Shown: one piece after another, positions 1 to 8,703 of the stretch
Layout: each line of letters begins with the position of its first letter
Numbering within the stretch: the first letter of the stretch is position 1
From: Lachnospiraceae bacterium
Lineage (GTDB): Bacteria; Bacillota; Clostridia; Lachnospirales; Lachnospiraceae
Assembly (NCBI GenBank): GCA_024403375.1
Contig: JAKSRZ010000006.1
Span: 1 to 46,097, forward strand
Length of the DNA stretch: 46,097 nucleotides
Direction: 5' to 3'
Notes under the pieces: generated by a model
The model's input: the letters and a program-made list of their open reading frames with translations, nothing else
The model's database searches: none
Told to the model about the DNA's origin: nothing
Position numbers and translations under genes: made by a program

Positions 1-78
1 CTATTGAAAGCGCCGTATACCGAACGGTATGTACGGTGCTGTGAGAGGACGGCGGTTAGTCACCGCCTCCTACTCGAT
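1..78 (+). mobile_element. Group II intron, 3' end only (domains V and VI)
   Basis: Positions 8-39 fold as a domain V: a 9-bp lower stem beginning with the AGC triad (AGCGCCGTA with TACGGTGCT), a 2-nt TG bulge on the 3' side, and an upper stem TACC/GGTA with loop GAAC. This is followed by a GTGAGAGG linker and a domain VI-like hairpin (GGCGG/CCGCC) with an unpaired A near the end. The sequence CCTACTCGAT at 69-78 is a common bacterial group II intron 3' end. The intron body and its reverse transcriptase lie outside the window. The splice junction is placed after T78, 13 nt before the next start codon. Known: domain V is the catalytic core. Inferred: the exact 3' boundary. Confidence 0.85.
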
Positions 79-91
79 TCAGGTGCGTAAG

Positions 92-706
92 ATGCTTCGG
101 GACAAGGACATACGAGAACCTCTTTTTGAATTTCTGGAAGATAATTTTGGGAAGGTTCGAATAATTGAAGAGAAGACCATGGGAAAAGCCAGAGCTGATG
201 TTCTTATGGTGAAGGAAGATGGATTATACGGCATAGAAATAAAAAGCGATGCTGATACTTATGTGCGTCTTGATTCTCAGGTGAAATATTACAACCAGTT
301 TTTCAGGTATAACTTTATATGTGTTGGCACTACCCATGCCGAGCATATTAGCGAGCACGTGCCTGATTGGTGGGGAATAATAACGGTGGACGAGGTTGAT
401 GGCAAGGCAGACCTGTACTTGCTGAGAGAGTGCAGGGAGAACCCTAAAATGGGAAAAACCAGAGAAAGGCGTGCCTTAATAAAGAGGGAACTGCAATTCC
501 TTTGGCGTCCGGAACTTAATCGTGTTCTTGAATATTATTCAAAGTTCAAGTATTTAACAAAGAGTAAGAAATTCGTGCAGGATCTTATATTAGAAAAAGC
601 TCCCGAAGAGGAGCTTTTAAAGCACATCTGTCAGGAGCTTTTTGAACGTGATTATACGAATGGCATCAAAGCCATCGAAGCCTACAGGGAAGAAAAGAAG
701 CATTAG
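92..706 (+). CDS. sce7726 family protein, PD-(D/E)XK nuclease-like
   Basis: 204 aa. The start at 92 is chosen because AGGTG lies 6 nt upstream and family members begin with a short MLRDKDIRE-type sequence; the longer frame from 29 runs back through the group II intron. Residues 30-65 carry R-A-D-V...G-I-E-I-K-S-D, matching the D...ExK pattern of restriction-like nuclease folds. The rest is charged and helical with no membrane segment. The function of sce7726 proteins is not established; a role in DNA processing or defence is possible but inferred. Its natural promoter is not visible because the intron sits immediately upstream. It is convergent with the CotH-like gene, and the two stop codons overlap by 4 bp (703-706). 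Confidence 0.75.
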   Translation: MLRDKDIREPLFEFLEDNFGKVRIIEEKTMGKARADVLMVKEDGLYGIEIKSDADTYVRLDSQVKYYNQFFRYNFICVGTTHAEHISEHVPDWWGIITVDEVDGKADLYLLRECRENPKMGKTRERRALIKRELQFLWRPELNRVLEYYSKFKYLTKSKKFVQDLILEKAPEEELLKHICQELFERDYTNGIKAIEAYREEKKH

Positions 707-2322
707 GGCTGTACTTCCGGCACCGGAGTGGGTTCAGGAGATGGCTCCAAAGTGGGTTCTGAAGTGGGTTCAGGAGTTGGCTCTGAGGTAGGTTCCGGAG
801 TCGGTTCGGGAGTCGGTGATGGCTTCGGCGTTGCAATGGGCATGCCGGAGGAAAGTCTTGCATCCATCCAGTTGTATCTTTGAACAACGAAGTCCCTTAA
901 ATATGTAAGCTGTTCGTCATAGGTTTTGAAACCGTAGGTGGTACTCCGACCGCTTCCGATATGGGAGCCGGAGTATATTTTTTTCCATTTATCAAAATTC
1001 AGATCTCTGTAGTCTGCAATCTGATTGCTTCTTTCGGCTATGGAGGAAAGGGCGGTTGTCAGGAGAGGATCCTTGACTTCGGCCCATCTTTTTTTGATTT
1101 TATTACAGAAGTTATCATCCAGAAGCAGATAATATATCATATCGGGCTTAAGCATATACTGATAGGTGGAGTCGCAGCTTACCCAACCATTATAGTCCTT
1201 AATATCTCCCGTATGATTTCCGAAGGCGGTATCGTAGTCCCATAATGGACCAAGACAAAGCTTGCCGTCTACCTGTTTATACATGTACAGGCTTCTATAG
1301 AAAGAACATTCGGTGTTGTTTGTAAGTTCGTTAATAATAAACCAGTCAACCCAGTTGTCGACGTCAATGTATTTCTCGTAATCACCATGATTTTCGATTT
1401 CTTTTTCAGCCGCTTTTACATAATCATAAGCATATCTGAAACCGGGATCCCAGGGTTCAAGAACCTTTGGCTCCTTAACATAAAGACAATCGCGGCTTGT
1501 AGTCATAAAATAGTCTTTTCCGTAGACATTTTCGCAATCGTAATCCCAGCCCCATTCAATGACGAAACCACCCTCAAGAATCTTTCCTTTATCGTTTGTG
1601 ACAAAGGTTCCAAGATCAAGCTTATGCTTTGAAGCTTCGATTTTTTCATGAATAGTGTATATTCCAAGATATTCATCATTTATGTACAGCTCACAAAAAC
1701 GGAAATCGGGAGTCCAGGAAAGATTAGTCATAACCTTGGACATATCATAAGTTACGGCGTTTCTTATAAGGGTGGGATCCACATAATTGCAGGCAAGAGA
1801 AAAATCTTTGTCGGCAGGAAGTCCAAGAAGAGCCGCTTTCTCATCTAATTTTATTCTGTAAGACTTTTTGGGGAATGAATTCCAGGAAGAATTTCCTCTA
1901 CCCTTTATCTGCAAAGAGAAGGCTTCGCCGTCAATCTCCATAGTGGCATTCACATATTCAAGCTTTGAGGTAATAGGAGCGCTCTTTTCGGTATTTATGT
2001 GGATGGCAGCGATTCCGGTGGGAGTCGGTGAAGGTGTAGGGGATGTTGTGCAGGTGGGAGAAGGGACAGGGGTATCTTCAGGAGTCTGAGTGGACACCGG
2101 AAGTGTTGGAACGGAGGAAGCAGTGGGCTCAACAGAGATTGTTGGAGACGGTGATGGCGTCAAAACACTTGTGACTTCGGGCTCCGGAGAAGAAACGGAA
2201 TCAAAAGACTCAGCAGGAATCGGTTCACGACTTGTCAGAACGTAAAAAAGGACTGCAACCAGACATATAAGGTGCAGGACCATTTCACTGAAGGTCTGAG
2301 ATTTTTCATTAACTGATTTCAT
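703..2322 (-). CDS. CotH kinase family protein, membrane-anchored
   Basis: 539 aa. Residues 14-30 form a hydrophobic anchor. A Pro/Ser/Thr-rich spacer (about 38-102) leads into a CotH domain (about 110-490) with typical blocks: K-G-R-G-N-S-S-W, F-P-K-K-S-Y-R-I-K-L, V-I-E-W-G-W-D-Y-D and P-L-W-D-Y-D-T-A-F-G-N, the last holding the likely metal-binding Asp. The C-terminus (about 500-539) is a second Pro/Glu/Thr repeat tail. Known: CotH proteins are atypical protein kinases, in Bacillus acting on spore coat proteins. Here the anchor and spacer suggest an extracytoplasmic, cell-surface role (inference). No Shine-Dalgarno precedes the start; an extended -10 element lies 8 nt upstream, so the transcript may be leaderless. 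Confidence 0.8.
   Translation of the reverse strand: MKSVNEKSQTFSEMVLHLICLVAVLFYVLTSREPIPAESFDSVSSPEPEVTSVLTPSPSPTISVEPTASSVPTLPVSTQTPEDTPVPSPTCTTSPTPSPTPTGIAAIHINTEKSAPITSKLEYVNATMEIDGEAFSLQIKGRGNSSWNSFPKKSYRIKLDEKAALLGLPADKDFSLACNYVDPTLIRNAVTYDMSKVMTNLSWTPDFRFCELYINDEYLGIYTIHEKIEASKHKLDLGTFVTNDKGKILEGGFVIEWGWDYDCENVYGKDYFMTTSRDCLYVKEPKVLEPWDPGFRYAYDYVKAAEKEIENHGDYEKYIDVDNWVDWFIINELTNNTECSFYRSLYMYKQVDGKLCLGPLWDYDTAFGNHTGDIKDYNGWVSCDSTYQYMLKPDMIYYLLLDDNFCNKIKKRWAEVKDPLLTTALSSIAERSNQIADYRDLNFDKWKKIYSGSHIGSGRSTTYGFKTYDEQLTYLRDFVVQRYNWMDARLSSGMPIATPKPSPTPEPTPEPTSEPTPEPTSEPTLEPSPEPTPVPEVQP
715..840 (-). repeat. Degenerate repeat coding the Pro-Glu-Thr tail of the CotH-like protein
   Basis: The 3' end of the CotH-like gene is built of short imperfect repeats (variants of a ggttc-agg-agt unit on the plus strand) that encode PTPEP/SEPT-type units. 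It is low-complexity coding DNA likely to vary in copy number; the protein segment resembles a cell-wall-spanning or wall-associated spacer. Confidence 0.7.
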
Positions 2323-2330
2323 AAGTCAAT

Positions 2331-2339
2331 AGTATAGCA
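2331..2339 (-). promoter_or_regulatory. Extended -10 promoter of the CotH-like gene
   Basis: On the minus strand TGC-TATACT ends 8 nt before the ATG at 2322. No good -35 is seen, consistent with an extended -10 promoter. The expected start of transcription falls at or next to the ATG, and there is no ribosome binding site in between. Confidence 0.5.
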
Positions 2340-2360
2340 CTTTAGGGGCGGAAAGGAAAT

Positions 2361-2394
2361 AAAAAAAGGATGGCACATCATTGACATGCCATCC
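2361..2394 (-). terminator. Intrinsic terminator of the YegP-type gene
   Basis: Minus strand: an 8-bp perfect stem GGATGGCA/TGCCATCC (2387-2394 with 2368-2375), an 11-nt loop, then seven T. It sits just after the stop codon at 2408 and separates this gene from the CotH-like gene. Confidence 0.9.
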
Positions 2395-2407
2395 AACAAA
2401 ATTGTTA

Positions 2408-2776
2408 TCACTCTTTAACGATTTCAGCATCAGGAGCGTTCTTCTTAATGGACTCAATACCGTTAAGACAATTAGCTTCTGTCTTGTAGCCTTCGCCTGT
2501 GGCAATAATCTGACCGTTTGTAGCCTTAAGACGGAAGCGGAACTCGCCTGCCTTATCTGTGTAAACTTCAAACTTAGGATTCTTTTCTGTTGCGAAATCA
2601 GCCTTTGTCTGGTTCTCAATAGCAGCTACAACTGCATTCTTCTGAACGGAAGCAATGCCCTTCTTGCATGCTTCAAGAGAAGAGTAAACCTCACTTGTTG
2701 CGATAACCTGTCCGTTTGTAGCCTTGAGGTCAAACTTAACACCATTCTTTGCATCTTTAATAACAAATTTACCCAT
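2408..2776 (-). CDS. YegP family protein (DUF1508), two tandem repeats
   Basis: 122 aa made of two homologous units, about 1-52 and 65-115, each with the pattern F-x-x-K-A-T-N-G-Q-x-I-A-T-x-E-x-Y followed by a helix with C-x-x-G-I-x-S-x-x-K-N-A. This is the DUF1508 fold, seen in E. coli YegP; its biochemical role is unknown. The start is supported by AGGAGG 8 nt upstream. The gene has its own promoter (2818-2846) and terminator (2361-2394), so it is monocistronic. It is likely a small soluble cytoplasmic protein. Confidence 0.9.
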   Translation of the reverse strand: MGKFVIKDAKNGVKFDLKATNGQVIATSEVYSSLEACKKGIASVQKNAVVAAIENQTKADFATEKNPKFEVYTDKAGEFRFRLKATNGQIIATGEGYKTEANCLNGIESIKKNAPDAEIVKE

Positions 2777-2817
2777 ATTTTTTTCCTCCTGGAAAGATTA
2801 AACATATTACCGTTAAA

Positions 2818-2846
2818 AATATAAGAAATCCTGCATAAAAAGTCAA
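2818..2846 (-). promoter_or_regulatory. Promoter of the YegP-type gene
   Basis: Minus strand TTGACT (2846-2841), a 17-nt spacer, TATATT (2823-2818), about 40 nt upstream of the start codon. Confidence 0.7.
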
Positions 2847-2890
2847 ATTTATTGCATTAATTTTAGACGTATGTATTTTTTCTAAACTAT

Positions 2891-3760
2891 TTAACCGTTT
2901 TCGGCAGATTGACACTTAAGTTGGTAGGCCTTAGGCGATATTTTGAAGGCTTCGGTAAAGCGTCTGGAAAAGCTGGAATAGTTATTGTAGCCGCTCATGA
3001 AGCAGGCATCATATGGTGAATAGCCCTGTCGCAGATACTGCTGAGCAAGAGTTAATTTTTTTGCAATAATATAGTGCTTAAGTGGATACCCCGTTACTTT
3101 CTTAAAGCTTCGATTAAGATAATCGCTGTTATGATGAAGATTCAGAGCAATCATTTCCACGGTAAGGTCGGAAGTGAGGTTTTCTGTTACAAAATCGAAA
3201 ATCTTTTTAACCACAGGAGGAACTGTGCTGGAATAATAGGGCTGAGGTGCGGTTTCCGCAACCCGGTTTATTTTAACGAGAAATTCTGAGAAAAAAGCTC
3301 TTTGCAGAATGTTTCCTCCAAAGGCTGAATTTTCAATGGAATCTGCCAGAGAATCACCTATACGAATAAAATCCTGAAGCTGCTCATCATTAAGATGAAT
3401 AACGTTAAGGCGGTTTTCGGGGAGACGTTTGAAACACAATGAAAGGTCGGTTTCGGTATCGTTAAAGGAACGCAGATATTCTTCCCTGAAATTCAGTACA
3501 ATACGTTCATAGCTGGGAATATCGGTAAGATAGAGACCATGAAAGGAGTTGGGAGGAATGAGAGCAATATCGCCACGTTCCATTTGCTTTCCTTCGGCTT
3601 CAACGTAAATGCTGACATCGCCGCCAAGATAAAGAACAACCTCATAGCCGTCATGGCTGTGAAGCAGAGAAATATCCTCTGGATTAATTCTTGCTTTTTT
3701 ATGCTCGCAGTTTACGTCCTTATAAAGTAAACCGAATTGGCAGTTATAGTCTTTTTTCAT
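2891..3760 (-). CDS. AraC family transcriptional regulator with N-terminal cupin
   Basis: 289 aa. Residues about 15-110 form an AraC-type sensor cupin (H-S-H-D-G-Y-E-V-V-L-Y-L-G-G, R-G-D-I-A-L-I-P-P-N-S-F-H). Residues about 185-285 hold the two helix-turn-helix motifs (V-E-M-I-A-L-N-L-H-H-N-S-D-Y-L-N-R-S-F-K-K and A-C-F-M-S-G-Y-N-N-Y-S-S-F-S-R-R-F). The start has GGAGGAGG upstream. It is divergent from the GH115 gene across a 166-bp gap holding both promoters, so it is the likely local regulator of the hemicellulose genes, responding to a sugar (inference from position). Confidence 0.9.
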   Translation of the reverse strand: MKKDYNCQFGLLYKDVNCEHKKARINPEDISLLHSHDGYEVVLYLGGDVSIYVEAEGKQMERGDIALIPPNSFHGLYLTDIPSYERIVLNFREEYLRSFNDTETDLSLCFKRLPENRLNVIHLNDEQLQDFIRIGDSLADSIENSAFGGNILQRAFFSEFLVKINRVAETAPQPYYSSTVPPVVKKIFDFVTENLTSDLTVEMIALNLHHNSDYLNRSFKKVTGYPLKHYIIAKKLTLAQQYLRQGYSPYDACFMSGYNNYSSFSRRFTEAFKISPKAYQLKCQSAENG

Positions 3761-3826
3761 AATATCCTCCTCCGAAATCAGTCAGAAAAGTGCGAAAAAA
3801 TGTATTTTTGTTTATCTTTATAAAGA

Positions 3827-3855
3827 ATTATAGCATCTTAGGTCGGATTTTGCAA
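3827..3855 (-). promoter_or_regulatory. Promoter of the AraC regulator
   Basis: Minus strand TTGCAA (3855-3850), 17-nt spacer, TATAAT (3832-3827), with an extended TG one base before the -10. A leader of about 60 nt runs to the start at 3760. Confidence 0.75.
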
Positions 3856-3875
3856 AGAAAAGATAGTATTAGGTG

Positions 3876-3905
3876 TTGTTGATGCAAAAAAACCAATGAT
3901 ATAGT
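3876..3905 (+). promoter_or_regulatory. Promoter of the GH115/transporter operon
   Basis: TTGTTG, 18-nt spacer, TATAGT, 21 nt upstream of the GH115 start. The weak -35 suits activator control by the divergent AraC protein (inference). Confidence 0.5.
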
Positions 3906-3926
3906 GGAATTGCTTGGGAGGGCATT

Positions 3927-6776
3927 ATGTTACGGGTTGAGTTAAATGGGGGATGCAGGTTCACTTATGAGACAACTGCATTCACTGGTGTCAATAGAAT
4001 AGCTGACATTGTGAAGCAGGATATTCTTGCCGTAACAGGCTTCTGTCCGGGCGAGTACACTGAAGGAGAAAAGTGTAAGAGCCTGGTAATCTATGGAACC
4101 GTAGGTCACAGCTTATTGTTGGACAGGCTGGAGGCTGAAGGGAAAATTGATCTTTCCGGTATAAAAAACAAGTGGGAAACGTACAGCTTCAAATGCATAG
4201 ACAGCCCTTTTCCGAATGTGGAAAGTGCGCTGGTCATTGCAGGCTCTGACAAAAGAGGTACAATATACGGTCTCTTTCATCTTTCAGAGATTATCGGTGT
4301 TTCACCACTGATCAACTGGAATCACGCATACCCAAAGAAGAAAAGAAACGTATACATCAGTTCGGAAGACGATATGGTTTCCAAAGAGCCTTCCGTAAAA
4401 TACAGAGGATTTTTTATAAATGACGAGTGGCCCGCTTTTGGTACATGGGCCAACAAGCATTTCGGCGGAATAAATGCCAAATGCTATGAACAGGTTTTTG
4501 AATTACTCTTAAGATTAAAGGGCAACTACTTGTGGCCGGCCATGTGGGCATCAAATTTCTCTATGGACGGTCCCGGACTTGAAAGTGCCAGACTGGCAGA
4601 TGAGTACGGCGTCGTAATGAGTACATCGCACCATGAGCCGTGCATGAGAGCCGGCGAGGAATATGGACTCTTAAGAGGAGAAAATTCCATATACGGTGAC
4701 GACTGGAACTTCAGAACCAATGAGATCGGAATCACCAGATTCTGGCGTGATGGTTTATTAAGAAACAGAGCCTACGAAAATGTAATAACTCTCGGAATGA
4801 GAGGCGAGCGTGATTCTGCAATAATGAAAAACGAAGGTCTTGAAGGCAATGTAAAATTGTTAAGAGACGTATTAAAAACCCAGAATCAGCTTATCCGTGA
4901 AACGATTAATGAGGACCTTTCCAAGGTTCCTCGACAGATGGTTATGTTCACGGAGGTAGAAGAATTTTTCTACGGAAACGATGAAGTTAAGGGCATTATG
5001 GACGATCCCGAACTTGAGGGCGTAACAATAATGCTTACAGATAATAATTTTGGTTGTACAAGGACCCTTCCTCTTGGAAAAATGAGAGAGCATAAGGGCG
5101 GGTACGGAATGTACTACCATATGGATATGCATGGAGGTGCATATTCCTTCCAGTGGATTGGCTCCACATATCTTCCAAGAGTCTGGGAGCAGATGACACA
5201 GGCTTATGAATACGGAGTCAGGGACATTTGGGTGGCCAACATCGGAGACATCGGTGCCAATGAGTATCCTCTGTGTTATTTCCTCGATCTTGCCTACGAC
5301 ATTGAAAAGTGGGGCGGAGAGGATGCCGATATAGTTGTCCGCTACACGGAGGAATGGGTAAGAAAGAACTTTGAAGGAATTTTCCCTAAGTCAGGACTGG
5401 ATTCCATTTCGAAGATTATTATGAATTACACCGGAATGCTGGCAAAAAGAAAGCATGAGGTAATGAATGCGGATGTTTATCATCCCTTGCATTATGGGGA
5501 AGCTGAAGAAATTCTGAAGATATCCGACGGCATACTGAAAGAGTGTGACAGGCTGAACGCCAGATGCATAGAGCAGGGAAGAAGTGATTACGTTTCATTG
5601 GTAAGTTACCCGGCCTGTGGAACGGCAAATCTTATGAAGCTGTGGATTCTGTCCGGCAGAAATAAGCTGTATGCAAGTCAGAACCGAATAGAAGCGAATG
5701 ATTATGCCGAACGTGTCAAGGAATGTCTTAAGCACGATAAGGAAATCATGGAAGAATACAGAGTTCTGGACGGAGGAAAGTATGAGGGGTTCGAACTTTC
5801 CGAACATCTGGGATTCACAAACTGGAATGAGGAAGACAATAAACTACCGGTTCTGAATATCGTATTCCCTGCCAACAGCCCAAGAATGCTGGTGTCAAGA
5901 GCAGATGACGAAAACTATATGACAGGTCTTTTCTGGTGCGACAGACCTCAGGTGTGGACGGACGCATTAAGACCGGATGTAGATAAAATTGTTTTTGATA
6001 TTTCCAACGCCAGTGAAATACCATTCAGCTTTACCATTACCACGGACAGCGACTGGCTCACAGTTTCGAAAAAAGAGGGTAAGGTAAAGATAAGAGAGCG
6101 AATCGTTGCAAATATCGACAGGTCGCTGATTAAGAAGAACTCCGAGGCACTTATAAAAATAAATTCCGATTGCCCCTCCGAGGCTATGATCAAGGTGGTG
6201 GCAGGATGTCCGGAGATACCTGAAAATGTATTCTGGGAGATGGACGGCATAATTTCCATAAACGCTGAACATTTTTCAAGTAAGGAAGATGTTTCAGGTG
6301 CCGGCTTCAAGGTGATGAAACCTTACGGAAGGACAGGCTCCGCAATAAAGGTATTTCCTTCCACGTTTGACTACAGTGGAAGCAGACAGCCCACAGTTTC
6401 CTACAAGGTTTACTCGGCGGAGGGAGGAAGCTATGAAACAGAATTCATGCTTTCGCCTACGACTCCCGTTACGTTTAAGGCGGAGCAGCTTATCGGCTGC
6501 AGCATAAATGGTGGGGAGATGATGACGGTCAATACCGTCAGAGAACCTGAACGACCATTTTTCCAGAGCCGACAGTGGTCCGACGAAGCAATAAACAACG
6601 TAAAGAAGGTTGTCGTCAAGGCTGAACTGAAAAAGGGCATAAACGAGATAACGTTCTCGGCCAAAAGCCCGGCGTTGGTGCTTGAAAAGATTGTTCTGGT
6701 CAGAAAAGGAACGAAGCTTCCGGAATCCTATTTGGGACCGACGGAGAGCTACTTCCTGAAAAAAATTGATGACTGA
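3927..6776 (+). CDS. GH115 family glycoside hydrolase (xylan alpha-1,2-glucuronidase)
   Basis: 949 aa, normal length for GH115. Known activity: removal of 4-O-methyl-glucuronic or glucuronic acid side chains from polymeric glucuronoxylan. Recognisable blocks are the N-terminal beta-rich domain with G-T-I-Y-G-L-F-H-L-S-E-x-I-G-V-S-P (about 110-130), R-G-F-F-I-N-D-E-W, V-M-F-T-E-V-E-E-F-F-Y-G-N-D-E-V (about 338) and N-I-G-D-I-G-A-N-E-Y-P (about 437); the C-terminal third is beta-sandwich-like. There is no signal peptide, so it probably acts inside the cell on imported oligosaccharides. GGGAGGG lies 3 nt before the ATG. It is first gene of an operon with a CUT1 transporter. Confidence 0.92.
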   Translation: MLRVELNGGCRFTYETTAFTGVNRIADIVKQDILAVTGFCPGEYTEGEKCKSLVIYGTVGHSLLLDRLEAEGKIDLSGIKNKWETYSFKCIDSPFPNVESALVIAGSDKRGTIYGLFHLSEIIGVSPLINWNHAYPKKKRNVYISSEDDMVSKEPSVKYRGFFINDEWPAFGTWANKHFGGINAKCYEQVFELLLRLKGNYLWPAMWASNFSMDGPGLESARLADEYGVVMSTSHHEPCMRAGEEYGLLRGENSIYGDDWNFRTNEIGITRFWRDGLLRNRAYENVITLGMRGERDSAIMKNEGLEGNVKLLRDVLKTQNQLIRETINEDLSKVPRQMVMFTEVEEFFYGNDEVKGIMDDPELEGVTIMLTDNNFGCTRTLPLGKMREHKGGYGMYYHMDMHGGAYSFQWIGSTYLPRVWEQMTQAYEYGVRDIWVANIGDIGANEYPLCYFLDLAYDIEKWGGEDADIVVRYTEEWVRKNFEGIFPKSGLDSISKIIMNYTGMLAKRKHEVMNADVYHPLHYGEAEEILKISDGILKECDRLNARCIEQGRSDYVSLVSYPACGTANLMKLWILSGRNKLYASQNRIEANDYAERVKECLKHDKEIMEEYRVLDGGKYEGFELSEHLGFTNWNEEDNKLPVLNIVFPANSPRMLVSRADDENYMTGLFWCDRPQVWTDALRPDVDKIVFDISNASEIPFSFTITTDSDWLTVSKKEGKVKIRERIVANIDRSLIKKNSEALIKINSDCPSEAMIKVVAGCPEIPENVFWEMDGIISINAEHFSSKEDVSGAGFKVMKPYGRTGSAIKVFPSTFDYSGSRQPTVSYKVYSAEGGSYETEFMLSPTTPVTFKAEQLIGCSINGGEMMTVNTVREPERPFFQSRQWSDEAINNVKKVVVKAELKKGINEITFSAKSPALVLEKIVLVRKGTKLPESYLGPTESYFLKKIDD

Positions 6777-6796
6777 AAGGTCAGCGAGGAGAAGAT

Positions 6797-7759
6797 ATGA
6801 AAAAGGAAAGAAATGAGGTTAAGTTCAAAGAGAAAAAAGTCAAGTTCTGGCCTTATATGAAAAGATATTGGCAGCTTTACCTTTTGCTGTTAATCCCCAT
6901 TGTTTACTTAGCGGTATTCAAATATATGCCCATGAAATTTGTAATCATTGCCTTTAAGGATTTCAAATTCAATATGAGCGTATGGGAAATGCCCTGGGCT
7001 ACCACAGCAGGAAAACTTGACGTATTCAAGTACTTCAAAAAGGCAATGAATGTGGACTTCTACAATGCCTTAAGAAACAATGTGGTGCTTCACATGCTGG
7101 ACCTGTTCTTTGGCTTCCCGGCACCCATTATATTTGCACTTATTCTTAATGAACTGCCCTTTAAGTGGTTCAAGAAAACAGTACAGACAATCGCATATAT
7201 GCCCCACTTCCTTTCATGGGTTATCATTTACAGCCTTGCACTTACACTTTTCGCTCCTTCGGGCGGATTTGTAAACCAGCTTATTCAGATGACAGGACGT
7301 GAAGCAATTCCCTTCCTTAACGAATCAAAGCACTGGATGGTAACTTATATCGGACTCGGTGTATGGCAGAGCTTTGGCTGGGGATCAATTATCTACCTTG
7401 CAGGAATTGCGGGAATCAATCCGGAATTATACGAAGCAGCATCTGTTGATGGTGCTGGCCGATTCAGAAAAATGTGGCATGTCACATTGCCGGGACTTAA
7501 GTCAACTATTGTGGTACTGCTTATCATGAACCTTGGCGGAATTCTTGGCGGTGGTTTCGACAGACCTTTCGCAATGCAGAACAACCTGGTACTTAACGTG
7601 GCAGAAACAATTGCCACATACGTTTACAAAAACGGTATCAAGGGCCTTAAATTCTCCCTGTCAACAGCTGTTGGTCTGTTCCAGTCCGTAGTAGGAATGA
7701 TATTCCTCCTGGGTGCTAACGGCATTTCACGTAAGCTCGGCGAACGTGGCATTTGGTAA
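6797..7759 (+). CDS. ABC sugar transporter permease, CUT1 family (LplB/YteP type)
   Basis: 320 aa with six hydrophobic segments after a basic N-terminus. The EAA loop that contacts the ATPase is at about 212-231 (Y-E-A-A-S-V-D-G-A-G-R-F-R-K-M-W-H-V-T-L-P). This subgroup pairs with a second permease and a large binding lipoprotein to import oligosaccharides, typically from plant polymers. It lies 20 nt after GH115, with GCGAGGAG upstream of the start. No ATPase gene is present in the operon; a shared MsmX-type ATPase encoded elsewhere would be needed (known for this subgroup). Confidence 0.92.
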   Translation: MKKERNEVKFKEKKVKFWPYMKRYWQLYLLLLIPIVYLAVFKYMPMKFVIIAFKDFKFNMSVWEMPWATTAGKLDVFKYFKKAMNVDFYNALRNNVVLHMLDLFFGFPAPIIFALILNELPFKWFKKTVQTIAYMPHFLSWVIIYSLALTLFAPSGGFVNQLIQMTGREAIPFLNESKHWMVTYIGLGVWQSFGWGSIIYLAGIAGINPELYEAASVDGAGRFRKMWHVTLPGLKSTIVVLLIMNLGGILGGGFDRPFAMQNNLVLNVAETIATYVYKNGIKGLKFSLSTAVGLFQSVVGMIFLLGANGISRKLGERGIW

Positions 7760-7771
7760 GGGGGCGGAAAC

Positions 7772-8644
7772 ATGAATGTAAAATCAAAAAAGACAATAGC
7801 AGGAGACCTGATGTTCTGCTTCATATGCGTGCTTGTTTCAATTATCTGCCTGCTTCCCCTCGTTAACCTGGGAGCAAAATCGTTAAGTGATTCCGAATTC
7901 CTTATTCGTCACGAGGTTTACCTCCTTCCCAAAGGACTTAACTTCGACGCATACACAAAGGTTCTGGGCGACGCCAAGTATATCAGATCCTTCTTCTGGA
8001 CAGCATTCCTTACGGTTGTCTGCACCTTCTGGTCACTTACAATAACAGCACTTTGTGCATATCCGCTTATTTATGAAAAGCTTCGTGGAAGACAGTTAAT
8101 CAACATTTTTATCACAATAACAATGTTCTTTAACGCAGGAACAATTCCCAACTACCTTCTTATGAAGCAGCTGAACCTTATTGACAGCCCTCTGGTACTT
8201 ATCGTTCCCAGCTGTCTGTCGGTTTACAACATGATCATTATGAGAAGCTTCTTCTACGGAATTCCGGACTCTTTAAGAGAGTCTGCCGAAATCGACGGAG
8301 CTTCACACATAAAGATATTTACAAGTATCTACCTTCCACTGTCCAAGCCCGTATTTGCTACATTGGCACTTTTCTATGCAGTAGGACGTTGGAACGGATA
8401 CTCAGATGCACTTATGTACATCACCACACCAAAGCTTTATCCTTTACAGCTTCTTCTTTACAACATACTCAACAGTATTAACAGCGTAGAAGTAGCAACT
8501 CAGGAAGGCTTTACGACACCCGGACTTGGCGAGGCCCTTAAGAGTGCCATCGTTATGTTCTCAACAATACCGATTCTGCTCATTTATCCATGGCTTCAGA
8601 AATATTTCATAGCCGGAGCAACACTCGGTGCGGTCAAGGAATAA
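7772..8644 (+). CDS. ABC sugar transporter permease, CUT1 family (YtcP type)
   Basis: 290 aa, second permease of the pair. It has six predicted membrane segments and an EAA loop at about 169-190 (R-E-S-A-E-I-D-G-A-S-H-I-K-I-F-T-S-I-Y-L-P). It starts 12 nt after the previous gene behind a GGGGGCGG sequence. It forms the transmembrane heterodimer with the upstream permease. Confidence 0.92.
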   Translation: MNVKSKKTIAGDLMFCFICVLVSIICLLPLVNLGAKSLSDSEFLIRHEVYLLPKGLNFDAYTKVLGDAKYIRSFFWTAFLTVVCTFWSLTITALCAYPLIYEKLRGRQLINIFITITMFFNAGTIPNYLLMKQLNLIDSPLVLIVPSCLSVYNMIIMRSFFYGIPDSLRESAEIDGASHIKIFTSIYLPLSKPVFATLALFYAVGRWNGYSDALMYITTPKLYPLQLLLYNILNSINSVEVATQEGFTTPGLGEALKSAIVMFSTIPILLIYPWLQKYFIAGATLGAVKE

Positions 8645-8703
8645 TCGGATGTCATAGCGACATGCCGTTATTCAATATACCTTTATTAAAAGAGGAGGAA
8701 AAA

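Noticed and set aside
29..91. N-terminal extension of the sce7726 protein
   Set aside because: It would be translated from group II intron domain V and VI sequence; the ATG at 92 has an SD and fits family starts.
715..840. CRISPR-like or tandem repeat array
   Set aside because: The repeats are short, degenerate, without spacers, and are explained by a Pro-Glu-Thr protein tail.
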